Assembly (NCBI GenBank): GCA_033807775.1
Contig: CM066326.1
Location: forward strand, 49,591,617 to 49,655,616
From: Saussurea involucrata
Taxonomy: Eukaryota > Streptophyta > Magnoliopsida > Asterales > Asteraceae
Reading direction: 5' to 3'
Length of the DNA stretch: 64,000 nt
Position numbers and translations under genes: made by a program. The notes under the pieces were generated by a model. The model had not been told where the DNA came from and did not search any database. It was given only the letters and a program-made list of their open reading frames with translations. This document shows, one piece after another, positions 1-10,589 of the stretch (within the stretch, counting starts at the first letter, position 1; each line of letters starts with the position of its first letter).

Positions 1-521
1 GGTCCGTTCTGACATTTCGTACGGAGACGTGCAAGGGAGGTAAGACAATAGTACTTTGTAAGGAGACTTCATGATCAGCTTTCGTTGAATCAGTACTTTA
101 TCAGCGAATGATAAAGCTCAGCAATTGCTGAAGTCTTTTACTTGATACTTCACGTTGAATGGACAATTCTGTGACTTCGCTGATATCCGCATCAGTTCAT
201 TAGTAGACTTGTCGCCGGTTCTTGGGCTTAATCCTTGACTTCAGCGTAGAACCTTTGTTGACGTGAAACTTGTCTTCAGGAATCATAAGTAAACAACTAA
301 ACTATCAGCGATCATCACAGAGACTGAACAGACTCAGAGCTACTGGATGAACAGTGTTCGCTGAATATATAATCTAAAGAGCGAGAGTTCCTATCAGCGG
401 TACTGTAAAGTCTTAGTACTTATCAGCGATAGTGAAACTCTAATACATATTGTTTACTTACAATTTTCACTAAGTGTTAAGGAGAAGGTCATTATCAAAT
501 CACTGAGGGTTTGGATCAACA
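1..521 (-). mobile_element. Family A LTR, clipped by window edge, inserted in B1 gag
   Basis: This stretch matches the family A LTRs elsewhere in the window, reading as their reverse complement, and ends in the expected GGATCAACA at 521. It then abuts codons of the B1 gag (522 on) with no primer-binding site or polypurine tract, so it is an insertion into gag and not the LTR of B1. Details such as GATATCCGCATCAG resemble the LTR of the element at 58079 more than the two 13-kb copies, suggesting a second subfamily. It could be a solo LTR or the right end of a full element; the left part lies outside the window. Confidence 0.85.
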
Positions 522-3500
522 GAGTCAAAAGATAACTTCGAGTTTATCTGGCAAGCTCTAACTGACGGGCCAATTCCTCAACCCATGAAGACAGTACCAG
601 CAACTGAAGAAGGTGGTCAAGCTCGTTATGAGGTTAAGACATATGCCGATATGACTGCCTACGAAAGAGGCACGATTGAGGGAGAAAAGCATGCTAAGAG
701 GTACCATGTTCAGGCTCTACCCAACACGATCTACACAGCCATAGACAGCTACAAATAGATAGCAAAGGGCATGTGGGATCAGGTAGCGAAAATGATGCGC
801 GGGAGCCAAGTCGGGAATCAACTGAAAATCAACAGCTGCATCACCAAGTTTGATGGGTTTAAACAGCGCACCGGCGAATCCCTCTCCCAGACCTATGAAC
901 GTTTTTGTCTCCTCCTCAACGAACTTCACAACAATCAGATCACTCGATCTAACACGGAGAACGCGCTCATGTTTCTCAACAACCTCTTGCCTGAATGGAA
1001 AGTATACGCATCTCACGTCAAGCACAACCACTTGATAGAGAACGTTGGCATACACGAACTCTATGAGATGCTTCTTCAAGACGAAGATGAGGTGATGGAG
1101 ATTCTGAACGAAAAGAAGTCCGCATCCAAAGCACCTGCTGATCCACTAGCTCTTATGTCTTCAAAACGAGGCAAATCTTCTGGCCGTCGTTCCAAACGTG
1201 CCCAAGAGCCAAGTGAATCTGAGCCTGAGTCTGAGGAAAAGGAGGACAGTGATTCTGATTCTGAAGTAGCAGCCATTAAGAAAGCAATGGCTCTGCTCTC
1301 CAAATCTTTCCAACAACAGAAGTTCTACAAGAAGCCCAAATCAAATAATCAGCGCTATTCCATCTCTTCCAACAAGCGTCATGATTATCAGGATAAATAT
1401 GAAGGAAAGAAAAAGTCCGATGAGCACAACCTTTCTGATAAGAAGGAGAAGACTGAAAAGATGACCGCAAGCCAGAAAAGAAGAAAGACGAACCCGTGAC
1501 ATGCTACAATTGCGAGAAATTTGGTCATTTTGCGAAGGATTGTAGGAAGCCTTTTGTTAAGAATGCTCACTACTACAAGGCAAAGCTCGCACTGGCAGAA
1601 CAAAAGGAAGCGGGTGAAGCTCTATTTGTTGAAGATGACCACTGGCTGGGTCAATCTGATAGCGAAAGCGACTCTGAAGGTGCTGATGCTTTTATGGGCT
1701 ACCACTCTCCTGTTGATGAAGAAAAGGCAAAGCCATGTCAGGTATGTGAACCTATCCATCAAGATTTTTTTTGATCAAATGCAATCTCTTGCTGAACGGA
1801 TAGATTCCTACAAGGCCACCGCTGATGAACAACTGCTTGAGATTAAATCACTATCTGAAAAGCTGGATGTTCAAAAGTGAATAACTGAGAAACACAAGTC
1901 CGAAAATGCTAATTTAAAAGAAAAATGCAAAAATCTTTCAATAGCACCTAAGGACTTAAGGGCCAAAATATCTGAACTACAGTCACAGCTTGATCAATGT
2001 GAGAATGAGAAAGCAAAAATTATTTATCAATGCTCTGCTCTTCAAATTCAACACAAGGAGTTTGTCACTAAAATAATTGATCTTGAAACCAAACTCCACA
2101 AAAGAGGTCAAACTGATCAGACCATTCACATGAATAAACCCAAGGAGTTCACTTACTTTAACAAGGAATGGGGAATCGGATACGATAACCCACATTACCT
2201 GAAAAAGGGTATATTCAAAAGACCTACACTATATGATTTTGGTTGTCTTGGAATAGACAACAAGTATCCAGAATATGGGATAAAATAGACTGGTCCTCTT
2301 GAACCTGAAAAGGAAGAGGAAACTGAGAAATATAAGCGCAAACACACGACAAAAATGCAACTTCCTTTTTGTTATGAGCCTTTGAACTATTATTATGAGA
2401 AAAATCGAAAGAAATACCTCTCGAATGACTAATTTGACTGCTATAAGGTTGTAACGCCCAAGGATTCCTCCAAAAAGGATGAGGTCCAAACAACCGAACC
2501 CAAGACTGAGACGAATGAGTTCAAACTCTATGTTCCCCCTCTCGTCTTGGAAGCTAAAATAGTTGAGTTAGAAGAGTCACTCGAGAAGGAAAGGTCCTGT
2601 TTTCAAAAGGAAAGGCAAGCGCTTATCACAGAATTTGAGAATCTCAAATCCGTTAAAACCAAAGCTGTGTCGGATGAAGGACAGGAAGTCCTTCGGTGTG
2701 AAATCAATAAGCTCACATCAAAACTGTCTGCCTTGGAAACAAAAGCGATGTACGAGCATACAAGAAATGGTCAACTCCAAGAGTAGATTGACCTACTCCA
2801 AACTGGAAAGCAGATTTCACCCGAACTTTCCTCCAATTCATCGGACACATCCTCGTGTAAAGCTTTCATTGGAAAAATCTCTCCACAAGACGGTAAAGAG
2901 TCTCAAGATAAGAGTGTGTTAAGGAATTTAAACTCTGGTTTTTTCCTGGCTTCCGCACCAAATACCCCGAAACACACAGACACAAAGCGTTCCTCGCCTT
3001 CCTCGGCCAATCCAAGTCCCACTATTCCGGATACCGATTTTTCAGAATTCATGAATTCCGAGGGAATTCTGATGAAGAGTTTGAATCGTTCCCCTTCGAC
3101 AAACCTCTTCCAAGTCATACTGACTTTCTTTCGCCAGTGGTTAATCGACCGGTCAATTTTCAAAAGGGCGACTGTTCCAAATCAAAGACTTCGGATGTGA
3201 TTAAGATTTCTAAAACTGCATCACATTCTCAAAAACAATAACAGTCGAGGCAAAAGACCGATCGACCGACTGATAGAATTCATGTTTCCTCAAAATCCAC
3301 TTACCCTGCTGTCAATGTTGTTTCAGATAAAACCGGTCGAGCTAAACAGGACAAACCAAATTGGCTAGCTAAGGAATCTATCGAGAATGCTGCATCAAAG
3401 GCATTTAATACTGTTTTTTATCCTAGAATGAACAAAAATGATTGTGCTTGGAATCATAGGAATGATTTTGTTAAACAAGACATTAAATTTCCGATTAAAC

Positions 3501-3768
3501 TTTATTCCATTCAACAATTGATTCAATTATTGCATGATTGTATGTGTTGTTCTAGTTGTGGTTGGAATGACTTTGATGACATTAATAACAATGATTGGTT
3601 TGGTTCATATCACATGTAAAATTCTGCACCCAAACGCAGACCCCGTAAAAACAAAAAGAAATCTAAATCTACACGGGGTCCCCAATCAGAGGTTAAACAC
3701 AAGCAAGAGAGGAAACCCATTTCAAAATGGGCTCCTCCTACTGAGGTTAAACCTACACCCAAGAGGCA
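522..3768 (+). pseudogene. gag: B1 gag, decayed Sirevirus-type Gag (main part)
   Basis: Gag coats the element RNA and forms the cytoplasmic particle. Translation from 522 gives copia-type Gag; the segment around 771-1090 has the usual pattern MWDQ, SLSQTYERFCLLLNEL and LLPEW. A CCHC zinc knuckle (CYNCEKFGHFAKDC) lies at 1502-1543. Lysine/glutamate-rich coiled-coil sequence follows to about 2790, the long Gag tail typical of Sireviruses. A cysteine-rich patch (CMCCSSCGW) lies near 3540-3570. Damage: TAG at 756-758, a frameshift just before the zinc knuckle, a frameshift at the T-run near 1764-1771, and stops near 1878, 2286, 2428 and 2784. The gene is then split by A1 and resumes at 17357. Confidence 0.85.
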
Positions 3769-3773
3769 ACCTT
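3769..3773. repeat. Target-site duplication ACCTT (left copy) of A1
   Basis: ACCTT sits directly before the first LTR base (3774) and again directly after the last LTR base (17352-17356). The match defines A1 as one insertion into B1 gag. Confidence 0.95.
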
Positions 3774-4165
3774 TGTTGGTCCCGAAGGCCTATACAAGTT
3801 TGTAGAAAAGGGGAGGGGGGGGGGGGGGGGTTGAATACAAACACACAGATTTTACTTTTCTAAATTGTTTATTGATAAATCATTAACAATTTACAGCTTG
3901 TTGCGGAAACAAGATTAAGGATAAACCTAAATCTAAACAAGTTGGAACACTAAGGTTTCTTGCACTAAGAGAGATAAGGAAATTACTAATAATAACCTAT
4001 CTTGAGATAAGAGATTGAACTTGTCCAGAGTTAGCAAGTTGCTTCAAATGTAGTGGGTTCATCACTTTATATACTGCATGCATTTAATGCAAATCAGTAT
4101 ACACTTTACACGTGTCATCAGCTGGTTGGTTGCATGTCATTGACCTTGGTTGACAACCTTAGTAG
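3774..4165 (-). repeat. Truncated left LTR of A1 (family A)
   Basis: It begins TGTTGGTCCC like the other family A LTRs (read on the + strand) and follows them to TTGACAACCTTAGTAG. There it switches to gag sequence at the shared six bases TAGTAG (4160-4165). It contains a long G-run near 3812-3830. Confidence 0.92.
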
Positions 4166-4369
4166 GGTCTACACCTTCTAAGAAGAGTGTCATCCTATTT
4201 TTCCATAAGTTGAAGTTATCTTTGGAAAATCTAGGGGGTTTAGCAAGAGAACCATTGTCTATATAATTTGTGTTTATGTTGGTGGCCATTTTCAGATAAT
4301 AGCAAGGAAGAGAAATATCTTAGATTAGATCTTGTTTATGAGATTAAACAAATCTGCTCTGATACCACT
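4166..4369 (-). pseudogene. gag: gag 5' remnant, leader and PBS of the deleted left unit of A1
   Basis: This is the reverse complement of the start of family A gag. The ATG is at 4287-4289, about 41 codons remain (down to 4166), and the untranslated leader and PBS (4356-4367, GCTCTGATACCA on the + strand) precede the LTR at 4370. Everything between this point and the left LTR has been deleted. Confidence 0.9.
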
Positions 4370-5332
4370 TGTTGGTCCCGAAGGCCAATACAAGTTTGTA
4401 GAAGGGGGGGTTGAATACAAACACACAGATTTTACTTTTCTAAATTGTTTATTGATAAATCATTAACAATTTACAGCTTGTTGCGGAAACAAGATTAAGG
4501 ATAAACCTAAATCTAAACAAGTTGGAACACTAAGGTTTCTTGCACTAAGAGAGATAAGGAAATTACTAATAATAACCTATCTTGAGATAAGAGATTGAAC
4601 TTGTCCAGAGTTAGCAAGTTACTTCAAATGAAGTGGGTTCATCTCTTTATATACTGCATGCATTTAATGCAAGTCAGTATACACTTTACACGTGTCATCA
4701 GCTGGTTGGTTGCATGTCATTGACCTTGGTTGACAACCTTAGTAGCCGCATGGATGAACAGTGTAGTATCAGAGTGGTTGTACGATTTCAGACAGTCGGA
4801 GGTTCTTTTCTGACATTTCGTACGGAGTCGTGCAAGGGGGGTTAAGACAAAAGTACTTTGTACGGAGGCCTTCATGATCAGCTTTCGTTGATTCAGAGCA
4901 TTATCATTTTCTATTCAGCGAATGATAAAGTTCAGCGATAGCTGAAGTCTTGTACTTGATACTTCACGTTGAGTGGACAAATCTGAGTCTTCGCTGATCC
5001 GCATCAGTTCATTAAGAGACTTGTCGCTGGTTCTTAAGCTTGATCCTCGACTTCAGCGTAGAACCTTTGTTGACGTGAAACTTGTCTTCAGGGATCATAA
5101 GTAAGCAACTAACTTATCAGCGATCATCATAATGACTGAACAGACTCAGAGCATTAATGGTGAACAGTGTTCGCTGAATGTTTAATTTAAAGAGCGAGAG
5201 TTCCTATCAGCGGTACTGTAAGATCTTAGTACTTATCAGCGATAGTGAAACTCTGATACATATTGTTTACTCACAATTTTCACTAAGTATAAGAGATGGT
5301 CATTATCAAATCACTGAGGGCTTGGATCAACA
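4370..5332 (-). repeat. Central (shared) LTR of A1, 963 bp
   Basis: A complete family A LTR with TG...CA ends. On its left is a PBS, as for a 5' LTR. On its right is a polypurine tract, as for a 3' LTR, so it is shared by two tandem units. Within about 340 bp (4915-5240) it holds nine copies of CAGCG/CGCTG, mostly as TCAGCGAT or TCGCTGA. Confidence 0.93.
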
Positions 5333-5346
5333 ATCTCCCCCTATTT
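5333..5346 (-). other. Polypurine tract of A1
   Basis: On the minus strand this reads AAATAGGGGGAGAT directly before the LTR start TGTTGATCC, the expected plus-strand primer for reverse transcription. The following stretch to the ORF3 end (5347-5598) shows no further gene. Confidence 0.85.
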
Positions 5347-5598
5347 GATTATGACATAGCAACAAAGAAAATTGCTATTTAATGAAAACATAAGGATAAA
5401 AAGAGCTCATAAAATATTTGTCCCTTTTACTGTTTTCTGGGATCTTTTCAGTACTGATGGAGTAAAGTACATTCGCTGAAATCTTTCTTTAAAACTTTGA
5501 ATCAGGTTAGAAAGAGAAATGGAAAGATTACAAGTACAAGCGAAATAAATTACAAGTACAAAAGAATAACTGATACAATAGAGAAAAGGGCGATCATA

Positions 5599-8500
5599 TC
5601 AGCTTGTAAAGGGTTCTTCCTTGATGAGAAGTTCATCAAGGGTCTTTGATGTGGGAATCATCCAGTCAGGGACGGTTACACCTTGTTTTCTTTTGATCAG
5701 AGCTGCTTCAAAAATCAAGGGCTTCAGGTGTCTAGCTTTGATGTCGCGTCTGACTTCACACCAGTATACGAGATCTCTGAGTTGTTCGACGGGAGCGATG
5801 TGGAGCTCAGAGATATGTTGAAAGTGATGATTTCCATAGTAGTCAAAAAATAATATACCATAGGGATCACTTACAACTGTGCCAGGAATGAATGTTTCTC
5901 CAGGTGGTAGGGAAGTGTCAAGCATTGAGAGATCGACATCAGGGCCAAGAATTTCTGCACGAGAGAAACCAATGCCCGTTTCATTCCGAATAGGAGGACC
6001 TGAACCAGAGACTTTCTTTTTCTTATCATAGACTTTTCTTGGTTGAGGAAGAGTAGGAGGAATATCCACAGCAGATGAAAGCAGGTCGATCTGTTTGTTT
6101 AAGATCTTCTCGACATGGCTTTTGAACTTTGAGCGCGATCCCTGAATGGCTAATTTTGTTTCTAACCATTCAGAGAGACCAAACTTTTCTAAGGTAGCAG
6201 CATAGAAGGTTTGCTTGGTTTTGTCATCTCTGTAGACATCCACTTCAACAACAGGAACTTCAGCGTACAGTCTTCCTCTGATGTTTGCCTTGATGATTTT
6301 GGATGGTCTAGATCGATAGGTCAGCATTTGTTTAGCCCATTCCAAAGTCGTATCAGAGACCTTAGTCTTTTCTCTAACGATCTCTTGAGCATCATCCCAT
6401 AGCTGACGTTGAACATCAATGGGAACTTTTTTCAGCTTGGGGTCTTTTATTGATCGTTTAGAAAGTTGGATGGCGTATTCTCTGTCCTTTTCTTCAGCTT
6501 CCTTTCTTTCAGCGATTAGGCGTTCAGCTCTGAGGTGTTCCTTGTATTCCTTTTTGGAAATTCTGAACATTGGAGGAACTGAAGGAAGTTGATCACGCCT
6601 CAGAATGATTCGCTGATCCTCGAATCGCTTTATTATCCCCTCTCTTCTTTTCTGATCCTCTTCACTTAGCTTTTGAGGAGCTAAGGAAGGTCTGCCTCTG
6701 TGCGAGAGTAGCTGTTCTTCTGGTTCATCAGTCTCAGAGATTAAATCTAAGACTGGGATTATTTCTTCAGCAGCAGCTGGTATTATTGGTGAAGTCGCAG
6801 TTGTGGAGCCTTAAGCGATATCCTCAAACATGGGAGAGAACTAGCTGAAACACAATGATCTTATGAGTAAGAACCTGGGTAGAATCAGATAGAGAGAATT
6901 GGTTCAAGTGTATAGGCTTGGGTAGTAGAACTGATAGTGTATGATAGAGGAGGGATGGAGTGAGAGATGTTTAGTGTACCTGACAAACCGGCTTTTCAAG
7001 CAAGATCGTCAGATTGTAATCTTCAGCGATGCATTTGCCTTTGCCTTTCTCAACTCCAGAGGCTGAGGGATTTGTCTTTGTCCGCTCCCCTGAAGGTTCA
7101 TTTATCGAGATTCCCTTAAGAACTTTGATCTTCGGAGCAGGTTTGACGATAAAGAAGTCATCGTCATCTTCGTCATCATCATCATCATTCTTTGGAGAAG
7201 AGGATGGTTCATCATCAGGGATGTCGACGGCTTCATCATCTTCTGCTTCGGATTCGGTTTTATCAGCTTCTTCTTCGAGTTGCTCCCCCTCAGATACAAA
7301 GGCGAGCTTCTCGGTTTCCTCAGGGTTTTCATCTCCCTGAGGTCCAGCGGTGGTTTCTTCAGCATCCTTCTCTCCCCTGATAGATTCATCATGGGAAAGG
7401 TCTTCAACGCTCTTCTCTCCCTCTTTCTCATGATGAGTGGGGGAGGAATGGGTTGACTCAGCAGCGTTGGTAGGTTCTCTGTCTTCTTGGCCAGAGATAC
7501 CTATCAAATCTTCAATCTTTGCTATTCTGTCTTGAAGGCCAGAGATAGCAGGATTGATCTTTTCCAGCTCAGTGCGATCCGCCGCTGTGAAATTGTCAAA
7601 TGCAGGGACAGGGGCAGGAGCAGGAGTATTCGCTTTCTGTAGTAGCTGCTCGATCATCGATTTCATCGAACTAACATCGGTCTTTACAGAGCCTAAGTCA
7701 GTCTTTACAGTAGACATATCTCCCTCTAGGTGTCCAACCGATGTCTTCAGCGTTGTGACCTCGCTGGACATGGATGAAACTGAATTTTTGAGAGAGGTGT
7801 AGTCTGTGTAGATGTCAGCGAGCACCTTGGCGAAGTCGCTGAGAGTGTTATCAACTTGCTTCAAGTCATCTGTGGAAGCCTTCTTCTCCACCACCGTTGT
7901 CAGCTTGTTCAGATTCTCTCCAGCGTTTGTTACAGCTGTAGAGTTATTAGAAAGAGTAGTGGTGAGATCTGTCAGCGTTGTCTCCACAGCTTTCAGAGAG
8001 GCGTTGATGTCTCCCAAATTTGGACCTGTAACATATAAGAACTTGTGAACATAGGAAAGCTCAGAAGTTTGGGGTTTAGTGACAGTGTTTATGGGTTGGT
8101 GTGTACCTGCGGGAGGATTGATGAACTCGTCAAAATTATGGGTTCCTGAAAAGTGTTCCATGTCATCTTCAAAAGTGCCCATGGATTGTCCTGCAGGTCA
8201 TGTCTTCATCATTCCTGGAGAATCATCTTTAGGTTCCGTAGAAATGATGGCAGCTCCAGCGAGATCTGGAGGAGAGACCAAACGAGTAGAGGGAGGAGCG
8301 AAGGATAAGAATGGGGGTTGGGTTTTGAGTTCAGCGTTGGATTCGCTAACAATCACTTCATTAGTCTTTTGAGAGACTGAAGGAGGTTGGGTAGGTTCCA
8401 AGTTTCTAACCTCAGCGTTTAGAGACGCTGAAGTTGGGATGGAATGGATGGGTTGTTCAGGTGTGGCAGAGCGTACCACTGAACGTTCCTTCAGCTCTGT

Positions 8501-9597
8501 AGAAAGAGCTGAGGAGTCTTCAGCATGAGATTGCTAGGGTTGCTCCTTTTTTTCTTAATCCTTTTAGAACCAAGTGGGGTAGATGATTGTTTCCTTTTCT
8601 TAGAAGGAGAGGATTTTGTGGCCAGAGTATCAGCGATGGGTATTGTCGCTGAAGGAGCCACGGAAGTAGAAGAAGAAGGGTTGAGAAGAGTCAAGAGTGT
8701 AGAAAGACGTACCTCATTCACCATTGGTTTGAAGTCGAGTATCTTTGGGCCGACCTGAGATAGTTTCAGGTCACCATCAGTTGGGTAGCTCTCCTTCAGG
8801 CCATATTGGAAGATGGCGCTGATGAATCGGGGGTAAGGAACCCATGGAGGTCTGTCAGCAACGGTGTCCACTCTTAGAACTAGGTCATCATAGATAATCG
8901 ATGCCCAGTCTATGTTGAGACCTTTCAGCAGTGCATATCCCATTGCTTGCTGAGGTTTAGCGGCTTGGTCAGAGGAGCCGCTCTTTGCAGTCATGCAGCT
9001 GATTAGATGAGCGAAGATGAAATTCATCTCGCTGGGCATTTTCAATTTCTTGATAATCGTCATCTTCTTCTCGGCCTTCATGTCTCTGCCGATTTCCCAT
9101 ACATAGCCCATTGCATCAAAAAATGCAATGATGGCTTCCCTGTCTGAGTTTTTCTTGGGGTCAGGGAGGGGAACGAATGGTTTTTCCTTGGTAGCGATGG
9201 GAAGGCTGAGAGCTTTGCGAATAATGGCAGGGGTGATCTTCATGGTGCCATATTCGATATCACAGAGGATGCAATCGATTGTTTTGGAGGGGTCTTTGGC
9301 TGAAGGTAGTTGAGAGTGTCTGGCTGAGTACCAGAATTGTGAGAGCAAAAGCTGATGTGCAGGAGGTGTTATCGTCAGGGCTGTGGAGATGCAGCAATTC
9401 TTTAGGAATTTCACAGCATCATCTAGATGTGTGACTTGCTTTCGAGGAGGAAACTCGAGAAGCGAAGAAAGGTTATTCACCTTAGTCCAATCCAGTTTGT
9501 CAAGGGCAAACTTGACTTGAGGAGCCTTGAGGATGTCCACTTCCTCAGAATCAGCGGAGATGTTCTCAGCGGTAGCAGGAATGTCAGACGAAGCCAT
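5599..9597 (-). pseudogene. A1 ORF3, two-exon third gene of family A, inactivated
   Basis: This lies downstream of pol in the sense direction. ATG is at 9597; exon 1 runs to 6980, an inferred 139-bp intron is 6979-6841, and exon 2 is 6840-5599. The intact length would be near 1290 aa. Visible parts: an N-domain of about 300 residues (with FWYSARHS, ITPAIIRKAL, NFIFAHLI, IDWASIIYDDL, VPYPRFISAIF), an NLS-like patch (SKKRKQSSTPLGSKRIKK), a long Ser/Thr/Val heptad-like coiled coil, an acidic D/E stretch near 7160-7200, and a basic C-domain. Damage: a 1-bp deletion near 8551, TGA at 8198-8200, TAA at 6811-6813. I do not know the function. The layout is reminiscent of the 'putative plant transposon protein' domain, unverified. 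It is not obviously an envelope, as I see no signal peptide or membrane segment. Confidence 0.8.
6841..6979 (-). other. Predicted intron inside A1 ORF3
   Basis: The donor reads CAG/GTACAC and the acceptor GTGTTTCAGCTAG/TTC on the minus strand. Joining gives a phase-0 fusion of the C-terminal frame of exon 1 (ending KPVCQ) with the frame that becomes the 323-aa segment ending PFTS. The same junction in A2 (32984-33122, also 139 bp) gives an open exon 2 without stops. Without splicing, exon 1 stops three codons after the donor. Confidence 0.65.
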
Positions 9598-9601
9598 TTC
9601 T

Positions 9602-10192
9602 CTGTATTATCAGTTCAACCAAAGATGTTAACAAATAAGAATTATCTTAATGTGGAAAGATTTTCCATTAATATGGTTCAAATTTTATCCATTTCATTCA
9701 GACACAAATGTCTTAATGAAGATTAGGGTTTTTCTTGATTTTAAGAAACGAAACGTAAAACCCATTTATTCTTGTTATCCAGTTTTCTATGAAGAAATAG
9801 ATTCTGGAAACGAATGAAGAACAAGTTTAAGATTTTCGCATTTAAACTTGAAGAACAACCATGAAATGGTTGTGTTCATAAAACCATGAAAGAAAATGAT
9901 TTCATTTTTAAGAAGTTCTTTTGTTTGATCTTGTTAAAACAAGGAAAAGATCGGAAACAAGTTATACGCATTTGGTAATAAATAAGAACATATTAACCTT
10001 GATGTTTGATGAAGAAGATGATGAACAGTTCTTGAAGTTTTTGAAAGCACAAATGCAACAGTGAATTCTTTCTTGCGGAGGAAGATTGATCGCGTAAAAG
10101 AAAAACATAAACAAAGAGTTTGTTTATATAGAGATTTTTAGAAAGAGAAAATCTTGAGCGGGAAAAGATTTTCATCATGCCACGGACACGTG
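9602..10192 (-). promoter_or_regulatory. ORF3 promoter, leader exon and leader intron of A1
   Basis: Between the pol stop and the ORF3 ATG lies a promoter-like layout on the minus strand: G-box CACGTG (10187-10192), CCAAT-type ATTGG nearby, TATA box TATATAAAC (10122-10130), and a CT-rich leader. A possible splice donor AAG/GTTAAT is at 9997 and an acceptor ATACAG at 9602-9604, four bases before the ATG. The TATA and G-box are retained in A2 (36278-36286 and 36342-36347). The leader intron is less certain than the TATA box. Confidence 0.6.
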
Positions 10193-10589
10193 TTTGCATT
10201 TGATTGGCGAGTAAACGAAACGTGCAAACGTGTGTCAGAAAGAGAAAACGTGCCGGGGTTTATCCGTTGCAATGGCATCACAACTGTCCTTTCATATTCT
10301 TTTAGGATGTCTCTGAGGTTTTGAAAAACTCAAGGACTCTTTTATAAACATGAAGCACTGATTGAAAATATCAGTGATGGTTTTAAGAATTTTCAAAATA
10401 TCGCTGTTAAGGAAGAGATATCCAGCGATGCATTTTGTTTTGAAATCTTGCATTTTCATGCGATTGTCAGAGAGATAAAACATACCTTGATATCAGCTTT
10501 AACCAAGTTTTATTCAGAGAGAAAATGATTGAATAGGTTATACGAGTTGATTTTATCCTATCGCTGATTAATGTGAACCGCCGAAGATT

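Noticed and set aside
7029..7340. Plus-strand serine-rich frame (103 aa), with a similar one at 33157-33519
   Set aside because: It is the antisense shadow of the acidic D/E codons of ORF3; GAT/GAA codons read backwards give Ser runs.
5599..9597. ORF3 as a viral-type envelope gene
   Set aside because: Some Sireviruses have an env-like frame at this place, but no signal peptide, membrane helix or fusion-type segment is visible here, and NLS-like and coiled-coil parts point elsewhere.
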